This document shows, piece by piece, positions 1-8,134 of a stretch of 64,000 bases of DNA. The translations under genes were made by a program, and so were the position numbers. This stretch comes from Rhizobium herbae (GTDB lineage: Bacteria; Pseudomonadota; Alphaproteobacteria; Rhizobiales; Rhizobiaceae): assembly GCF_019511375.1 (NCBI RefSeq), contig NZ_JAEUAO010000003.1:722358-786357 (forward strand), given 5' to 3'. The notes beneath the pieces were generated by a model. The model was not told where the DNA came from, did no database searches, and worked only from the letters and a program-made list of their open reading frames with translations. Numbering within the stretch: position 1 is the stretch's first letter; every line of letters starts with the position of its first letter.

Positions 1-594
1 ATCGATCATGCGACAGTCGAACACCGACATTGCCGGCTTGACCCGTCCGGCAAGGGTATCGAGCGCGATACGCCACAGATCCTCGGCGCGCTCGACGAAA
101 TCGGTATGGGGAAATTCCTTGAAGTAGACGAAGAAATCGGCGGCGGCCAGGCGCTTCGCGGTCAAGTGACTGTGCGGATCTAGCTCGGCGCAGACGAGGA
201 CATCTGGGCCGACAATATCGCGCACGCGCGTGAGGAAGTCGCCTTCGGTGTCCTCGTAGCCGTCGGCGACCATGGCGCCGTGAAGTCCGAGTACGACGGC
301 GTCGACCGGAAGTGTCGCGTGAAGTTGATCGAGTATCTCGTCGCGCAGGCCTTCATAGGTCAGGCGATTGACGAGGCCAGCCGGGTCCGCCCAGGCGGCA
401 GTGCCCTCGATCAGGTCGAAACCTTGTTCCGCCGCCAGCCGGCGGCCGACGGTGATTGGAGCCGAGCAGAGCGTCGGTGTTTCCGGATGTTTGCCCGGCG
501 GCGCGTATAGCGAGGCTTCAAAGGCGCGACGATCAACGCAGATCGGCGAGAAAGTATTTGTTTCGGTCGCCAGCGTGGCGGTAAATATCCGCAA
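1..594 (-). CDS. M81 family (MlrC-like) metallopeptidase, N-terminal part
   Basis: The minus-strand reading frame begins at a TTG (594) about 8 nt after an AGAGG ribosome-binding site and stays open to the window edge, so about 198 residues are present and the C-terminus is missing. No ATG is available near this position. The start (LRIFTATLATETNTFSP) and the later LGLHGAMVADGYEDTEGDFL and ELDPHSHLTAKRL blocks are typical of the M81/DUF1485 microcystinase-C family, which carries conserved His/Asp residues thought to bind zinc. Family members cleave peptides or amides, but the natural substrate is unknown here. It lies 23 bp after the NTF2-like gene on the same strand, so the two are probably co-transcribed. 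A paralogue is encoded at 5362-6810. Confidence 0.85.
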   Translation of the reverse strand, partial: MRIFTATLATETNTFSPICVDRRAFEASLYAPPGKHPETPTLCSAPITVGRRLAAEQGFDLIEGTAAWADPAGLVNRLTYEGLRDEILDQLHATLPVDAVVLGLHGAMVADGYEDTEGDFLTRVRDIVGPDVLVCAELDPHSHLTAKRLAAADFFVYFKEFPHTDFVERAEDLWRIALDTLAGRVKPAMSVFDCRMID

Positions 595-617
595 TGCAGT
601 TGCCTCTTGCTCGCTTC

Positions 618-1109
618 TCAGGCCTCAATCATCGGATTGGGCAAGTAGCCGGTGAAGCCGCAGATCTTCCACCGCCCCTGGTGCAGGCGACAATAATAGA
701 CTGTCTGCCATTTAAGGACATCGACGCTTCCATCCGATTTCTTCAGGCTGCCGTCGAATTTCTTGCGGGCAAGTGCCATCCCGTCTTCAACCTCGATGTC
801 CTCAAGCGTCGTGGTCGTGAAGAGCGCAGTGCGCGGGTCTTCGGCAAAGGATTGCTGCGCGAAGTCCTTAGCCTGGCGCAGCCATTCGTTGCAATAGGCA
901 TTCAGCGAAGGAAAGGCAAGCCGCCATTTGTCGGGGTTTACATTGCGTCTGCCATCGATGCCGATGAAGCCCTCTTCGACGAAATCCCCGGCGACTTTCG
1001 ACCAGTCGGCGGAAAGAAAGGCATCGATGTCCCGTTCCACCAACATTTGCCATATCGCATGGCGGGCTGCGTCGGACGGTGAAAACGGATTGCCGAAAGG
1101 ATCGCGCAC
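618..1109 (-). CDS. NTF2-like / SnoaL-fold hypothetical protein
   Basis: A 163-residue protein without signal peptide or membrane segment. The pattern of an N-terminal helix (DAARHAIWQMLVERDIDAFL), a W-x-x-V-A-x-D-F motif and a C-terminal WQTVYYCRLHQGRWKICGFTGYL strand pair suggests the cone-shaped NTF2/SnoaL fold used by small hydrolases, isomerases and ligand binders. The function is not known. I prefer the GTG at 1109 because GAGGGAG lies 5 nt upstream; an in-frame ATG at 1139 is possible but has a weaker site. It is followed closely by the M81 gene and is divergent from ridA, so the promoter probably lies in 1140-1227. Confidence 0.65.
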   Translation of the reverse strand: MRDPFGNPFSPSDAARHAIWQMLVERDIDAFLSADWSKVAGDFVEEGFIGIDGRRNVNPDKWRLAFPSLNAYCNEWLRQAKDFAQQSFAEDPRTALFTTTTLEDIEVEDGMALARKKFDGSLKKSDGSVDVLKWQTVYYCRLHQGRWKICGFTGYLPNPMIEA

Positions 1110-1227
1110 CTTTGCTCCCTCTATTGAAATTCTTTTCATAAACTTCGTTTTTCTCTGGTCAAATTCTGCTTTCTGTGGTCATTTGTCAACGCATCACGAA
1201 AATAATTTGCATGAAGAAGGGGTGTCC

Positions 1228-1617
1228 ATGAAACGTTACGGCGCCGAACAGCCGGGTGCTGGCGGCAAGTTGCTGCCATTTGCGCGCGCGGTGGAGGCGA
1301 ACGGCTGGCTTCATGTTTCCGGCCAGGTTGCAATGGAGAACGGCGAGATCATTGAGGGCGGCATTATTCCGCAGACCCACAGGACCATTGGCAATCTGAT
1401 GGCGATTCTTGCCGAGGCGGGTTACGGACCCGAGCACGTCGTCCGCGTCGGTGTCTGGTTGGACGATCCGCGCGATTTCTGGACTTTCAACAAGATCTAT
1501 CAAAGCTATTTCGGCGAGCATCCACCGGCGCGAGCCTGTGTGCAGGCGTCGATGATGGTCGATTGCAAGGTTGAGATCGATTGCATCGCCTACAGAGAAA
1601 AGACGGCGCCAGTCTGA
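1228..1617 (+). CDS. RidA family (YjgF/YER057c/UK114) protein
   Basis: A 129-residue Rid-superfamily protein. Enzymes of this type deaminate reactive imine/enamine intermediates made by PLP enzymes or amino-acid oxidases. The PPARACVQ segment holds the conserved carboxylate-binding Arg and CKVEIDCIAY holds the Glu typical of the RidA active site. The ATG at 1228 follows a GAAGAAGGGG ribosome-binding site; the reading frame could extend upstream but loses similarity there. It is the first gene of a plus-strand run (RidA, RpiR regulator, SDR, GH20, M81). Rid proteins are often found beside M81 genes, which suggests handling of imine by-products of amino-compound breakdown. Confidence 0.85.
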   Translation: MKRYGAEQPGAGGKLLPFARAVEANGWLHVSGQVAMENGEIIEGGIIPQTHRTIGNLMAILAEAGYGPEHVVRVGVWLDDPRDFWTFNKIYQSYFGEHPPARACVQASMMVDCKVEIDCIAYREKTAPV

Positions 1618-1737
1618 ACACGGTACCGGATGGAGGGTGGACATAGGGTGAGAATCGTGTGCCGGATCGCAGCACTGCCGCGGTTTTCAGGCGGCCTCCG
1701 CAAGGCGGCCGGCGATCTCATGAAAGGTACACTTTAA

Positions 1738-2601
1738 ATGGATATTTTCTCCACGCTTCAGGAAGAGAAGGCCAAGCTCTCGCAGGCCGAAGGCCGCATT
1801 GCCGAGATCCTGCTCACCGATTTCGAATTCGCCGTAAATGCCTCGATCATCGAGCTTGCCGGCAAGGCCGACGTCTCGCCGCCGACCGTCACGCGCTTTT
1901 GCCGTCGTCTTGGCTGCGAAAGCTTTTCCGACTTCAAGGTGCAACTGGCGCGCACCGCCTATGTGGGCATGCGTTATCTGAAGCCCGAGCCGAAAAGCCG
2001 GGAGCCCGCCGACGTGGCGCAGGATATCGTCACCAAGGCGCAGAACGCCCTTTTCTTGCTGCACCGCAATCTCGACCTTACGGCGATCCAACAGGCAGCG
2101 GAGCGGCTTGCATCGGCGGACATGATCTATGCCTTCGGCTCGGGCGGCAATTCCTCCATGATCGCCAGCGAAATGCAGAACCGGCTGTTTCGCCTTGGGT
2201 TGCGCGTCACGGCCAGTGCCGATCACAGCATGCAGTTGATGATGGCGGCGGCGGCAAAGCCCACCGACGTTCTGATCGGTTCGTCGTTTTCGGGGCGCAA
2301 TGCCGAGCTCGTGCGGTCCTTTACGCTGGCGCGCGAGCAAAAGGTGGCGACGATTGCCTTGACCCAGAGCGGCAGTCCGGTCGCCCGCGCGGCCGACATC
2401 ACCGTGCCGGTCGATTTGCCTGAGGGCAACAACATCTACCGGCCGACCTCGACCCGGATCGCCTATCTCGCCCTCGTCGATATCATTGCTAGCCTCGTTG
2501 CGTACCACGTCCAGCCGCAGGCGACAGTGACGCTGCGGCGTATCAAGCAACAGCTCGTCGCCCACCGCGATGGCGATGACCGCCAGCTTTTGGGGGACTG
2601 A
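1738..2601 (+). CDS. MurR/RpiR family transcriptional regulator
   Basis: A 287-residue regulator. Residues 1-77 form the HTH_6 domain (ISP-type helix-turn-helix with DVSPPTVTRFCRRLGCESFSDFK), and residues of about 120-260 form a SIS sugar-phosphate-binding domain (YAFGSGGNSSMIASEMQNRLFRLG, and the SFSGRNAE loop). Family members sense phosphorylated sugars or amino sugars and usually control the adjacent genes. The position before an SDR and a GH20 hexosaminidase suggests an amino-sugar-derived effector, but nothing in the sequence fixes the ligand. Stop to next start is 25 bp, so it probably shares a transcript with the SDR gene. Confidence 0.9.
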   Translation: MDIFSTLQEEKAKLSQAEGRIAEILLTDFEFAVNASIIELAGKADVSPPTVTRFCRRLGCESFSDFKVQLARTAYVGMRYLKPEPKSREPADVAQDIVTKAQNALFLLHRNLDLTAIQQAAERLASADMIYAFGSGGNSSMIASEMQNRLFRLGLRVTASADHSMQLMMAAAAKPTDVLIGSSFSGRNAELVRSFTLAREQKVATIALTQSGSPVARAADITVPVDLPEGNNIYRPTSTRIAYLALVDIIASLVAYHVQPQATVTLRRIKQQLVAHRDGDDRQLLGD

Positions 2602-2626
2602 CATACATGCTCAGAGGGGAACCGGC

Positions 2627-3403
2627 ATGCCAGCATCCGTCGCGATCGTAACCGGCGCCGCAGGCGACATCGGCCGCGCCATCGCCCGCCGGCTTGGCGA
2701 AGATCATGACATCGTCCTGATGCCCGATCTCGACGGGGCTGCGGCCGAAACGGCGGCAATTAGTCTGCGTGATCCGGGCAAATTCGTTGCCTTTGCCTGC
2801 AACATTACCGATCCGGCAAATGTTGCCGATATGGCAAGCCGCGCGGCCGAGCTTGGCCAGGTGCGAACCCTCGTCAACAATGCGGGCGCAGCGCGGGCGG
2901 TCAGCCTGCACGACACGACGCCGGAAATCTGGCGTATGGACAGCGTGCTCAATCTGGAGGCTGCCTTCCTCTGTTTTCGCGCAGTCGAAGAGGCATTGAA
3001 AGAAACGAGGGGGTCCGTCGTCAACATCGCCTCGGTCAACGGTACCAATGTCTTCGGCCATCCCGCCTATAGCGCCGCCAAGGCCGGCCTGTTGCACCTG
3101 ACGAAGCTGATTGCGGTGGAATACGGCAAGTTCGGCATTCGCGCCAACGCCGTTTCGCCCGGCACGGTGCGCACGCAAGCGTGGGAAGATCGCGCCGCCG
3201 CCAATCCGAATGTCTTTGAGGATGCCAGGCGCTGGTATCCGCTGCAGCGGATCGCCACTCCGGATGATGTCGCCAATGCCGTCGGCTTTCTGGCGAGCCC
3301 GCTTGCTGCGGCAATCACCGGCGCCTGCCTGCCGGTCGATTGCGGCCTGACGGCGGGGCAGGCGGAACTCGCCCGCACCTTTTCCCAGTCGGATCACTAC
3401 TAG
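2627..3403 (+). CDS. SDR family NAD(P)-dependent oxidoreductase
   Basis: A 258-residue classical short-chain dehydrogenase. The cofactor motif TGAAGDIG is at residues 9-16, the structural NNAG near residue 84, the catalytic Ser in NIASVNG and the YSAAK Tyr/Lys pair near residue 147. The C-terminal SPGTVRTQAW and CLPVDCGL blocks are family-typical. The ATG at 2627 follows an AGAGGGG site; the open frame continues upstream into rpiR but without family similarity. The substrate is unknown. The context between a sugar-phosphate regulator and a hexosaminidase suggests oxidation of a sugar or sugar acid released by the cluster. Confidence 0.88.
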   Translation: MPASVAIVTGAAGDIGRAIARRLGEDHDIVLMPDLDGAAAETAAISLRDPGKFVAFACNITDPANVADMASRAAELGQVRTLVNNAGAARAVSLHDTTPEIWRMDSVLNLEAAFLCFRAVEEALKETRGSVVNIASVNGTNVFGHPAYSAAKAGLLHLTKLIAVEYGKFGIRANAVSPGTVRTQAWEDRAAANPNVFEDARRWYPLQRIATPDDVANAVGFLASPLAAAITGACLPVDCGLTAGQAELARTFSQSDHY

Positions 3404-3419
3404 AACACGAGGAACAGAC

Positions 3420-5339
3420 ATGCACACGGCGTCCTATCGTCTCGAAAGCGCGTGGCAACCGCACGGCGGTCCGCACGGTCGCTTCACCTTCCGCCTCTTC
3501 AATCTTTCAGAAAGCACGATTGAGAACTTCACGATCGTCTACACGTCACTGACGCGGGTTATCGACCAGGACGCCTGCGAAAACGCGACTTTTGTCAGGC
3601 GTGACGCCAACTATCACGAGTTTGCGCCGCCGACCGGTTTTGCCTTGGCACCGGGTGCGATGTGGACGTTCACCGTTGGCGGCCTGCACCGCAAGGCCGT
3701 GCATTGCACAGATGGTGCGAAATCCGCTTATCTGACGCTCGCCCCCGGCCGCCATGTCCCGGTTGCCGTCTCCGATCTCATGCTCGAGGGCCGGGTGAGC
3801 GAGCCACCGCCGGTGCTTTTGCCGCAAGGCAAACTCGACCTGCCGTTCGCCGTGCAGCCATGGCCACGCCGGATCGATGCGGAGCCGGGCGAGGGCTTTC
3901 CTGTCTGCCTCTACCCGGCGCAGGGGTGCTCGTTGGACGATCTCAAGGCAGTCGAGATTGTCCTTGCCCTGTTCTGCCGCCTTTTCCCGGCGGATCATGC
4001 GCCCCTCAGTCTTGCGCCGAACGATCAGGGCAGGACGCTGCGTCTAAAAGAGGACGCAGCACTCGTCCCGGAAGGCTACGAGATTGCGTTTTCGGCAGAC
4101 GAGGTCAGGCTCTCCTTTGGCGGTGGTGCTGGGCGCCAATACGGATTGACGACACTGGCACAGCTTCTGAACGGCGCGCGCCGGGAGCCGGCAAAATTCC
4201 GCTTCCCGATCGCCGGCACCATCGCCGATGCGCCGCGCTATAGCTGGCGCGGCTGCCATCTCGACGTGTCGCGGCAATTTTATCCCATCAGCGATCTCTT
4301 ACGGCTGATCGACATTCTTGCCTGGCTGAAGCTCAACATCTTCCACTGGCACCTCACCGACGACGAGGCGTGGCGGCTGGAGATCAAGGCCTATCCGGAA
4401 CTCACCACTGTCGGGGTCCTGCGGAGCCCCGATGGGCCGCTTCTGCCGCAGCTCGGCAATGGTGCCGAGCCCGTGGGAGGCTTCTACAGCCAGGCCGATG
4501 TCCGCGGTCTGGTTGCCCACGCCTCAGCGCTAAACGTCGAGATCGTCCCCGAGATCGATATTCCCGGTCACAATGCTGCGACCCTTGTCGCATTGCGCGA
4601 TCTGTCCGACGGCCAGGAAGCACCGGAGAGTTATCACTCCGTGCAGGGCTACGCCAACAATGCGCTTAACCCGGCAGTGCCGTTCACCTACGAATTCCTA
4701 GAAAAAGTCTTCGACGAAATGGTCGAGCTTTTTCCGTCCGCCTACGTCCATGTCGGTGGTGATGAGGTCGCGGACGGCGCCTGGCTCGCCTCGCCGCTGG
4801 CAAGATCGTTGATGGAACGCGAGGGCATTTCCGGTACGTTCGGGCTGCAGTCCTATTTTCTCAACCGGGTGAAGGACATGCTGACCAGGCGCGGCAAGAA
4901 GCTGGCCGGTTGGAACGAGGTCGCCCACGGCGGCGGTGTCAATGCGACGGAGACGTTGCTCATGGCCTGGCAGAGCCCCGAAGTCGGCATTGAGCTTGCC
5001 CGCGAAGGCTATGAAGTCGTCATGACGCCCGGCCAGGCCTATTATCTCGACATGGTGCAGGCAGAGGCATGGCAGGAGCCGGGCGCCAGCTGGGCCGGCA
5101 CGGTGCCGCCCGCCCACACCTATGACTACGAGGCCGAGGGCGAATTTCCAGAGGAGCTGAAACATCGGCTGAAGGGCGTGCAAGCCTGTATCTGGTCGGA
5201 GCATTTCCTCTCGCGCGGCTATTTTAACCGCCTCGTCTTTCCGCGCCTTCCGGCCATTGCGGAGGCGGCGTGGACGCCGAAGAGCGGGAAGAACTGGCTC
5301 CGCTTCGCGGCCATCGTCGGTCTCTGCCCGAAACTTTAA
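3420..5339 (+). CDS. beta-N-acetylhexosaminidase (glycoside hydrolase family 20)
   Basis: A 639-residue GH20 enzyme that removes terminal N-acetylglucosamine or N-acetylgalactosamine from glycans by substrate-assisted catalysis. The first 250 residues are an N-terminal beta domain of the bacterial GH20b type. The catalytic barrel begins near residue 270 (YSWRGCHLDVSRQF, LNIFHWHLTDDEAWR), and the Asp-Glu catalytic pair is in HVGGDEV near residue 447. WNE and the C-terminal FPRLPAIAEAAW are also conserved. No obvious signal peptide is present, so it probably acts in the cytoplasm on imported oligosaccharides, although I cannot exclude non-classical export. The start follows a GAGGAAC site 16 bp after the SDR gene. 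Confidence 0.93.
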   Translation: MHTASYRLESAWQPHGGPHGRFTFRLFNLSESTIENFTIVYTSLTRVIDQDACENATFVRRDANYHEFAPPTGFALAPGAMWTFTVGGLHRKAVHCTDGAKSAYLTLAPGRHVPVAVSDLMLEGRVSEPPPVLLPQGKLDLPFAVQPWPRRIDAEPGEGFPVCLYPAQGCSLDDLKAVEIVLALFCRLFPADHAPLSLAPNDQGRTLRLKEDAALVPEGYEIAFSADEVRLSFGGGAGRQYGLTTLAQLLNGARREPAKFRFPIAGTIADAPRYSWRGCHLDVSRQFYPISDLLRLIDILAWLKLNIFHWHLTDDEAWRLEIKAYPELTTVGVLRSPDGPLLPQLGNGAEPVGGFYSQADVRGLVAHASALNVEIVPEIDIPGHNAATLVALRDLSDGQEAPESYHSVQGYANNALNPAVPFTYEFLEKVFDEMVELFPSAYVHVGGDEVADGAWLASPLARSLMEREGISGTFGLQSYFLNRVKDMLTRRGKKLAGWNEVAHGGGVNATETLLMAWQSPEVGIELAREGYEVVMTPGQAYYLDMVQAEAWQEPGASWAGTVPPAHTYDYEAEGEFPEELKHRLKGVQACIWSEHFLSRGYFNRLVFPRLPAIAEAAWTPKSGKNWLRFAAIVGLCPKL

Positions 5340-5361
5340 ACTCCAAACCGTGAGGGAAGCC

Positions 5362-6810
5362 ATGCGCATTGCCGTCGGCGGCATCCATACCGAATGCAGC
5401 ACCTATTCGCCGGTCCTGATGACCCTGGAGGACTTTCGCGTGCTGCGCGATGCGGATCTGCTGGGCGCAGACTATTTCAGTTTCCTGCAGGGGGACGGTA
5501 TCGAGCACGTGCCCCTGCTGCACGCGCGCGCCGTTCCGGGCGGCCCGGTGTCGCGTGATGCTTATGAAATTCTCAAGTCCGAGTTTCTTGCAAGATTGCA
5601 AGCGGCCTTGCCGATCGACGGTCTCTATCTCGCGATGCACGGCGCGATCAATGTCGAGGGTATGGACGATGCCGAAGGCGACTGGATCTCTGCGGCGCGC
5701 GCGGTTGTCGGGCCGGATTGCCCGGTCGCTGCGAGTTATGACCTCCACGGCAATGTCAGCGAAGGGATCATCGATCAGCTCGACATTTTCGCCGCCTATC
5801 GCACCGCGCCGCATATCGATGTGCGCGAGACGATGGTTCGCGCCTGGTCGATGCTGGTCGGGACGCTGCGGACCGGCCGTCGTCCGGGCGTCGCCTGGGC
5901 AAAGGTGCCCGTCTTGCTGCCGGGCGAATGCACTTCAACGGAGGATGAGCCGGCGAAGTCGATCTATCGCGAGCTTCCCGGCTTCGATGCCCGGCCGGGT
6001 ATCCTCGATGCCAATCTGATGATCGGTTATGTCTGGGCTGACGAGCCGCGGGCAACGGGGTGTGCAATCGTCACCGGCGTAGACAAAGCCGGTGCGCTGA
6101 AGGCAGCCGAGGAAATAGCCCTCCGATACTGGAATGCGCGGCACAGCTTCGGTTTCGGCCAGCAAACGGGGCCGTTGGCAGAAATGCTTCAGATTGCGGC
6201 GGCTGCGAATACCAAGCCAGTCATTCTTGCCGATTCAGCCGACAATCCGACGGGCGGCGGCGTCGGCGACCGGGCTGACGTGCTGCGTGCGCTGCTTGCG
6301 CGCAACTGGCAGGGAGCGCTTATTGCCGGCATCACCGATCGGCCCGCCGTCGAAGCCTGCTTTGCGGCCGGTGAGGGAGCGCCACTCGCCCTTCGCATTG
6401 GCGGAAGTCTCGATCCGGCCAGCGTTCCCGCCGATGTCACGGCAACCGTCCTGCGTCTTGATGATCCGGGCGCCCCGGCCGAGCGCCAGGCCGTCGTGCG
6501 TGTCGGCGGTATCGAGGTCGTGCTCGCTGCGCGCCGGCGTCCCTATCACAATATTGCGGACTTCCGCCGGCTTGGGCTCGATCCCAACACCGCGCGGCTG
6601 CTGGTCGTTAAATCGGGTTACCTGTCGCCGGAACTCGCGCCGATTGCCAATCCGAACCTGATGGCGTTGACCGATGGCGTCGTCAATCAGGACATCGCCA
6701 ATCTTGCGAGCAACCGCAGGACAAGGCCGGTCTTTCCCTTCGACCGGGATTTTGAATTCACGCCACAGGCCAGGCTTTCGGCGCGCTGGCTCATGGGTCC
6801 CAAAGGCTGA
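5362..6810 (+). CDS. M81 family (MlrC-like) metallopeptidase
   Basis: A 482-residue complete M81/microcystinase-C family protein, paralogous to the truncated gene at 1-594. The N-terminus MRIAVGGIHTECSTYSP, the YLAMHGAINVEGMDDAEGDW block and SYDLHGNVSEG match the family's conserved His/Asp-rich regions. The second half (DSADNPTGGGVGDRADVL and the LVVKSGYLSPELAPIA block) corresponds to the MlrC C-terminal domain. The ATG at 5362 follows GAGGGAAG and is 22 bp after the GH20 stop. MlrC cleaves peptide bonds in linearised microcystin, but rhizobial members have no fixed substrate. Placement after a hexosaminidase suggests processing of an amino-sugar or peptide conjugate. Confidence 0.88.
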   Translation: MRIAVGGIHTECSTYSPVLMTLEDFRVLRDADLLGADYFSFLQGDGIEHVPLLHARAVPGGPVSRDAYEILKSEFLARLQAALPIDGLYLAMHGAINVEGMDDAEGDWISAARAVVGPDCPVAASYDLHGNVSEGIIDQLDIFAAYRTAPHIDVRETMVRAWSMLVGTLRTGRRPGVAWAKVPVLLPGECTSTEDEPAKSIYRELPGFDARPGILDANLMIGYVWADEPRATGCAIVTGVDKAGALKAAEEIALRYWNARHSFGFGQQTGPLAEMLQIAAAANTKPVILADSADNPTGGGVGDRADVLRALLARNWQGALIAGITDRPAVEACFAAGEGAPLALRIGGSLDPASVPADVTATVLRLDDPGAPAERQAVVRVGGIEVVLAARRRPYHNIADFRRLGLDPNTARLLVVKSGYLSPELAPIANPNLMALTDGVVNQDIANLASNRRTRPVFPFDRDFEFTPQARLSARWLMGPKG

Positions 6811-6854
6811 ACACCAATACCATCTGCGAACCCGCCATTTCCGGCGCTACCATA

Positions 6855-6915
<61 letters not shown>

Positions 6916-6922
6916 TTTCATC

Positions 6923-8134
6923 ATGACCCCCACGCTGTCGATCGCGTTCCGCCACCCGGTGGTTCGGTTGAGCATGATCGCGATTTTCCTGTTCGGCTTC
7001 ACCGGCGCGGCGACGTCGCCATATCAGTCCGTCATCGGCATCACGGAACTGGGCCTGAGCGACGGCCTCTATTCGATCCTGATTTTCACGGCCGCCGCCG
7101 TCAACGTCGTTGCAAGCCTCTGGGTCGGCGTGCTCGCCGACAGGATCGGCAACTATCGGATCCTGCTGATGACTGTCATGACGTTCGGCATTGTCGGCTA
7201 CGGTCTCGTTTATGCCGTACCGGTGGCAGCGAGCTTCGTGGTGTGCACGCTGATCATCTTGCCAGTCTACAACGCCATGAACTCGCTGCTGTTTGCGAAT
7301 GTCCGTGCGGTCGCAAACGCCGGGGGAGGACGGGATGCGGCGGCGATCAATTCCGGTGTTCGTGCGGCGATTTCCGTCGCCTGGGTTCTGGTTCCGGGAC
7401 TTGTCGCGCTCGTCCTGACGGGCGGCGGCAGCATGATGCCCGCCTATCTGCTTGCCTGCCTCGGCTGCGTCGCCAATCTGGCTTTGGTTTATTTCAAACT
7501 GCCGGCAGGCAAGGCCACACCGCCGATCGACCGCCGCCATTCCTTCCTCGCCTCCTTTGCCGAAGTCCTATCGCCCAAGGTGTTCGGGCGGCTGATGGCA
7601 GTTTCCCTGATCACGTCGACACTGCATGTCAACGCGGCGGTCCAGCCGCTGATCATCACCGGCGCCGCGGGCGGCAAGGTCACGGATATCGGCCTCATCG
7701 TCGGGATGATCGCCTTCCTCGAGGTCGTGTTCATTTTCGTCTGGGCGCGCATCCAGCTTCACCTGCATCCAGTAACGGCGCTTGCAGCCGGCACGGCGCT
7801 CTATGCCGTCTACCTGACGCTGCTCGGCTTTTCCTCAGCACCCTGGCACGTCTATGCCCTGACGCCGCTCAGCGCTTTCGCCGCTGCCGCACTGATCAGC
7901 ATCCCGATCACCTACATCCAGGACCTGATCGCCGATCGCCCCGGTCTCGGCAGTTCGCTGATTTCGGTCAACCTGTTCCTGAGCGGCGGGCTGAGCGCGA
8001 TACTGTTTGCTCTCGGAACCCGTTTCAGCGACTATTCCGGTGCATCGAAGCTCGGTGCCTGTGCCGGCATGCTGGGGCTTGCGCTGCTCATCTATCTTGA
8101 CGGCCGCCATATGGCGCGGCGCTCGGCATGCTGA
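6923..8134 (+). CDS. MFS transporter, sugar-efflux (SET)-like
   Basis: A 403-residue major-facilitator protein with about twelve hydrophobic segments spread over the whole length. The GVLADRIGNYRILL segment after the second helix is the MFS A-loop signature. Overall it resembles the SET sugar-efflux group, but the substrate is not determinable. The ATG at 6923 is the only reasonable start, since no ATG, GTG or TTG lies in frame between 6780 and the repeat. Its leader is a pyrimidine tract with no Shine-Dalgarno sequence. It follows the M81 gene by 112 bp. The 3' end overlaps the convergent adenylation-domain gene by 47 bp, so the two transcripts would be antisense to each other at their ends. 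Confidence 0.85.
   Translation: MTPTLSIAFRHPVVRLSMIAIFLFGFTGAATSPYQSVIGITELGLSDGLYSILIFTAAAVNVVASLWVGVLADRIGNYRILLMTVMTFGIVGYGLVYAVPVAASFVVCTLIILPVYNAMNSLLFANVRAVANAGGGRDAAAINSGVRAAISVAWVLVPGLVALVLTGGGSMMPAYLLACLGCVANLALVYFKLPAGKATPPIDRRHSFLASFAEVLSPKVFGRLMAVSLITSTLHVNAAVQPLIITGAAGGKVTDIGLIVGMIAFLEVVFIFVWARIQLHLHPVTALAAGTALYAVYLTLLGFSSAPWHVYALTPLSAFAAAALISIPITYIQDLIADRPGLGSSLISVNLFLSGGLSAILFALGTRFSDYSGASKLGACAGMLGLALLIYLDGRHMARRSAC

Noticed and set aside
1140..1227. RpiR-type operator in the GAAAATAATTTGC stretch before ridA
   Set aside because: Too short and asymmetric to distinguish from an ordinary AT-rich promoter; no second copy was found before rpiR.
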